Positions 30,897-31,132 of a stretch of 31,132 nt of DNA are shown piece after piece. The stretch comes from Candidatus Iainarchaeum sp. (GTDB lineage Archaea > Iainarchaeota > Iainarchaeia > Iainarchaeales > DTGL01), in contig JAFCFP010000005.1 in NCBI GenBank assembly GCA_017608575.1, positions 1 through 31,132 of the forward strand. The letters run 5' to 3'. Position numbers and translations under genes: made by a program. Under the pieces are notes generated by a model, which was given only the letters and a program-made list of their open reading frames with translations, did not search any database and was not told where the DNA came from. Every line of letters starts with the position of its first letter. Positions within the stretch are counted from its first letter, which is position 1.

Positions 30897-31132
30897 CTAC
30901 AAACTTTTTATTTTTCTCCTGTGCTTTAAGTAAAAAGCATAATCAACATGTTTCTTTTTTTCTATTTGTTCCATTACTGGAATTTTTGCCCTCCGTTTTT
31001 CAATATTTTTTGTAACAGTCAATGCAAAGGCATCAGAGCCGGCTCCAGATCCATAACTTACTGCCAAAATTTTTTCGCCTGGCCGGGCTTTATCCAAAAC
31101 AGAGCACAATCCAATGGGTGTTGCGCCTGAAT
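30897..31132 (-). CDS. Hydroxymethylglutaryl-CoA synthase, C-terminal part (5' end outside window)
   Basis: Only the last 77 codons are inside the window, and the frame is open to the edge. The sequence SGATPIGLCSVLDKARPGEKILAVSYGSGAGSDAF is the conserved C-terminal active-site region of archaeal HMG-CoA synthase, followed by the usual basic tail (EQIEKKKHVDYAFYLKHRRKI). The enzyme condenses acetoacetyl-CoA with acetyl-CoA to HMG-CoA, handing its substrate from the adjacent thiolase through DUF35. The promoter and start of the operon must lie beyond the right edge. Confidence 0.93.
   Translation of the reverse strand, partial: SGATPIGLCSVLDKARPGEKILAVSYGSGAGSDAFALTVTKNIEKRRAKIPVMEQIEKKKHVDYAFYLKHRRKIKSL

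Noticed and set aside
21698..31132. HMG-CoA reductase, phosphomevalonate kinase or diphosphomevalonate decarboxylase in the cluster
   Set aside because: No frame here has their motifs; the kinase and decarboxylase are not expected in the anhydromevalonate route, and the reductase must be elsewhere.

Overview
The window is a stretch of archaeal chromosome. It carries a proteasome beta subunit, the KH/beta-CASP termination factor FttA (aCPSF1), an archaeal NAC, a Hel308 helicase, a Fap7-type adenylate kinase, the archaeal D-aminoacyl-tRNA deacylase DtdA, and the archaeal form of the mevalonate pathway. Promoters look archaeal (A-rich BRE plus a TATA-like box). Some genes appear leaderless, and others have GGAGG/GGTGAT-type ribosome sites. 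Non-ATG starts are common. Cys-rich CGNGxCE surface repeats and compact gene spacing would suit a DPANN-type lineage, but that placement is inference.

Layout. 1-5951 (minus): two large surface proteins, a partial signal-peptide/Cys-rich protein and a 1344-residue membrane-anchored protein built of beta-sandwich repeats. 6133-8291 (minus): Hel308 in two reading frames, joined by a -1 shift at a run of seven A. 8362-9018: an unknown basic protein, divergent from NAC. 9451-10803 (minus): an unknown membrane-anchored protein. 11022-14451 (plus): an FKBP isomerase, PsmB and FttA, a protein- and RNA-quality-control group. 14452-14956: noncoding DNA with repeats, a strong promoter and a 47-residue small protein. 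14957-17924 (plus): Fap7-like kinase, a type I membrane protein and a radical SAM DNA-repair-type protein. 17925-18751: 0.8 kb without a gene, A-rich on the plus strand, with many stem-loops and repeats. 18752-21673: a small Ig-like protein, a winged-helix regulator, another membrane protein and DtdA.

21698-31132 (minus) is the centrepiece, a tightly packed run of twelve genes. In transcription order they are HMG-CoA synthase (partial), acetoacetyl-CoA thiolase, the DUF35 scaffold, mevalonate kinase, UbiX, UbiD-family decarboxylase, a phosphoribosyltransferase-like protein, the large and small aconitase-X subunits, isopentenyl phosphate kinase, a HAD hydrolase and type 2 IPP isomerase. Together these encode acetyl-CoA to DMAPP by the anhydromevalonate-phosphate route, lacking only HMG-CoA reductase within the window. 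The phosphoribosyltransferase and the HAD hydrolase have no assigned place in that pathway but are translationally coupled to it, which makes them the best candidates for new biology here.

A second unexplained signal is a near-palindromic element, TTATACATAA and variants. Nine copies of its TATACATAA core lie in noncoding DNA between 14.5 and 21.7 kb, usually just downstream of stop codons. Two of them form a 12-bp inverted repeat that encloses exact 10-bp direct repeats. All counts were made by eye.
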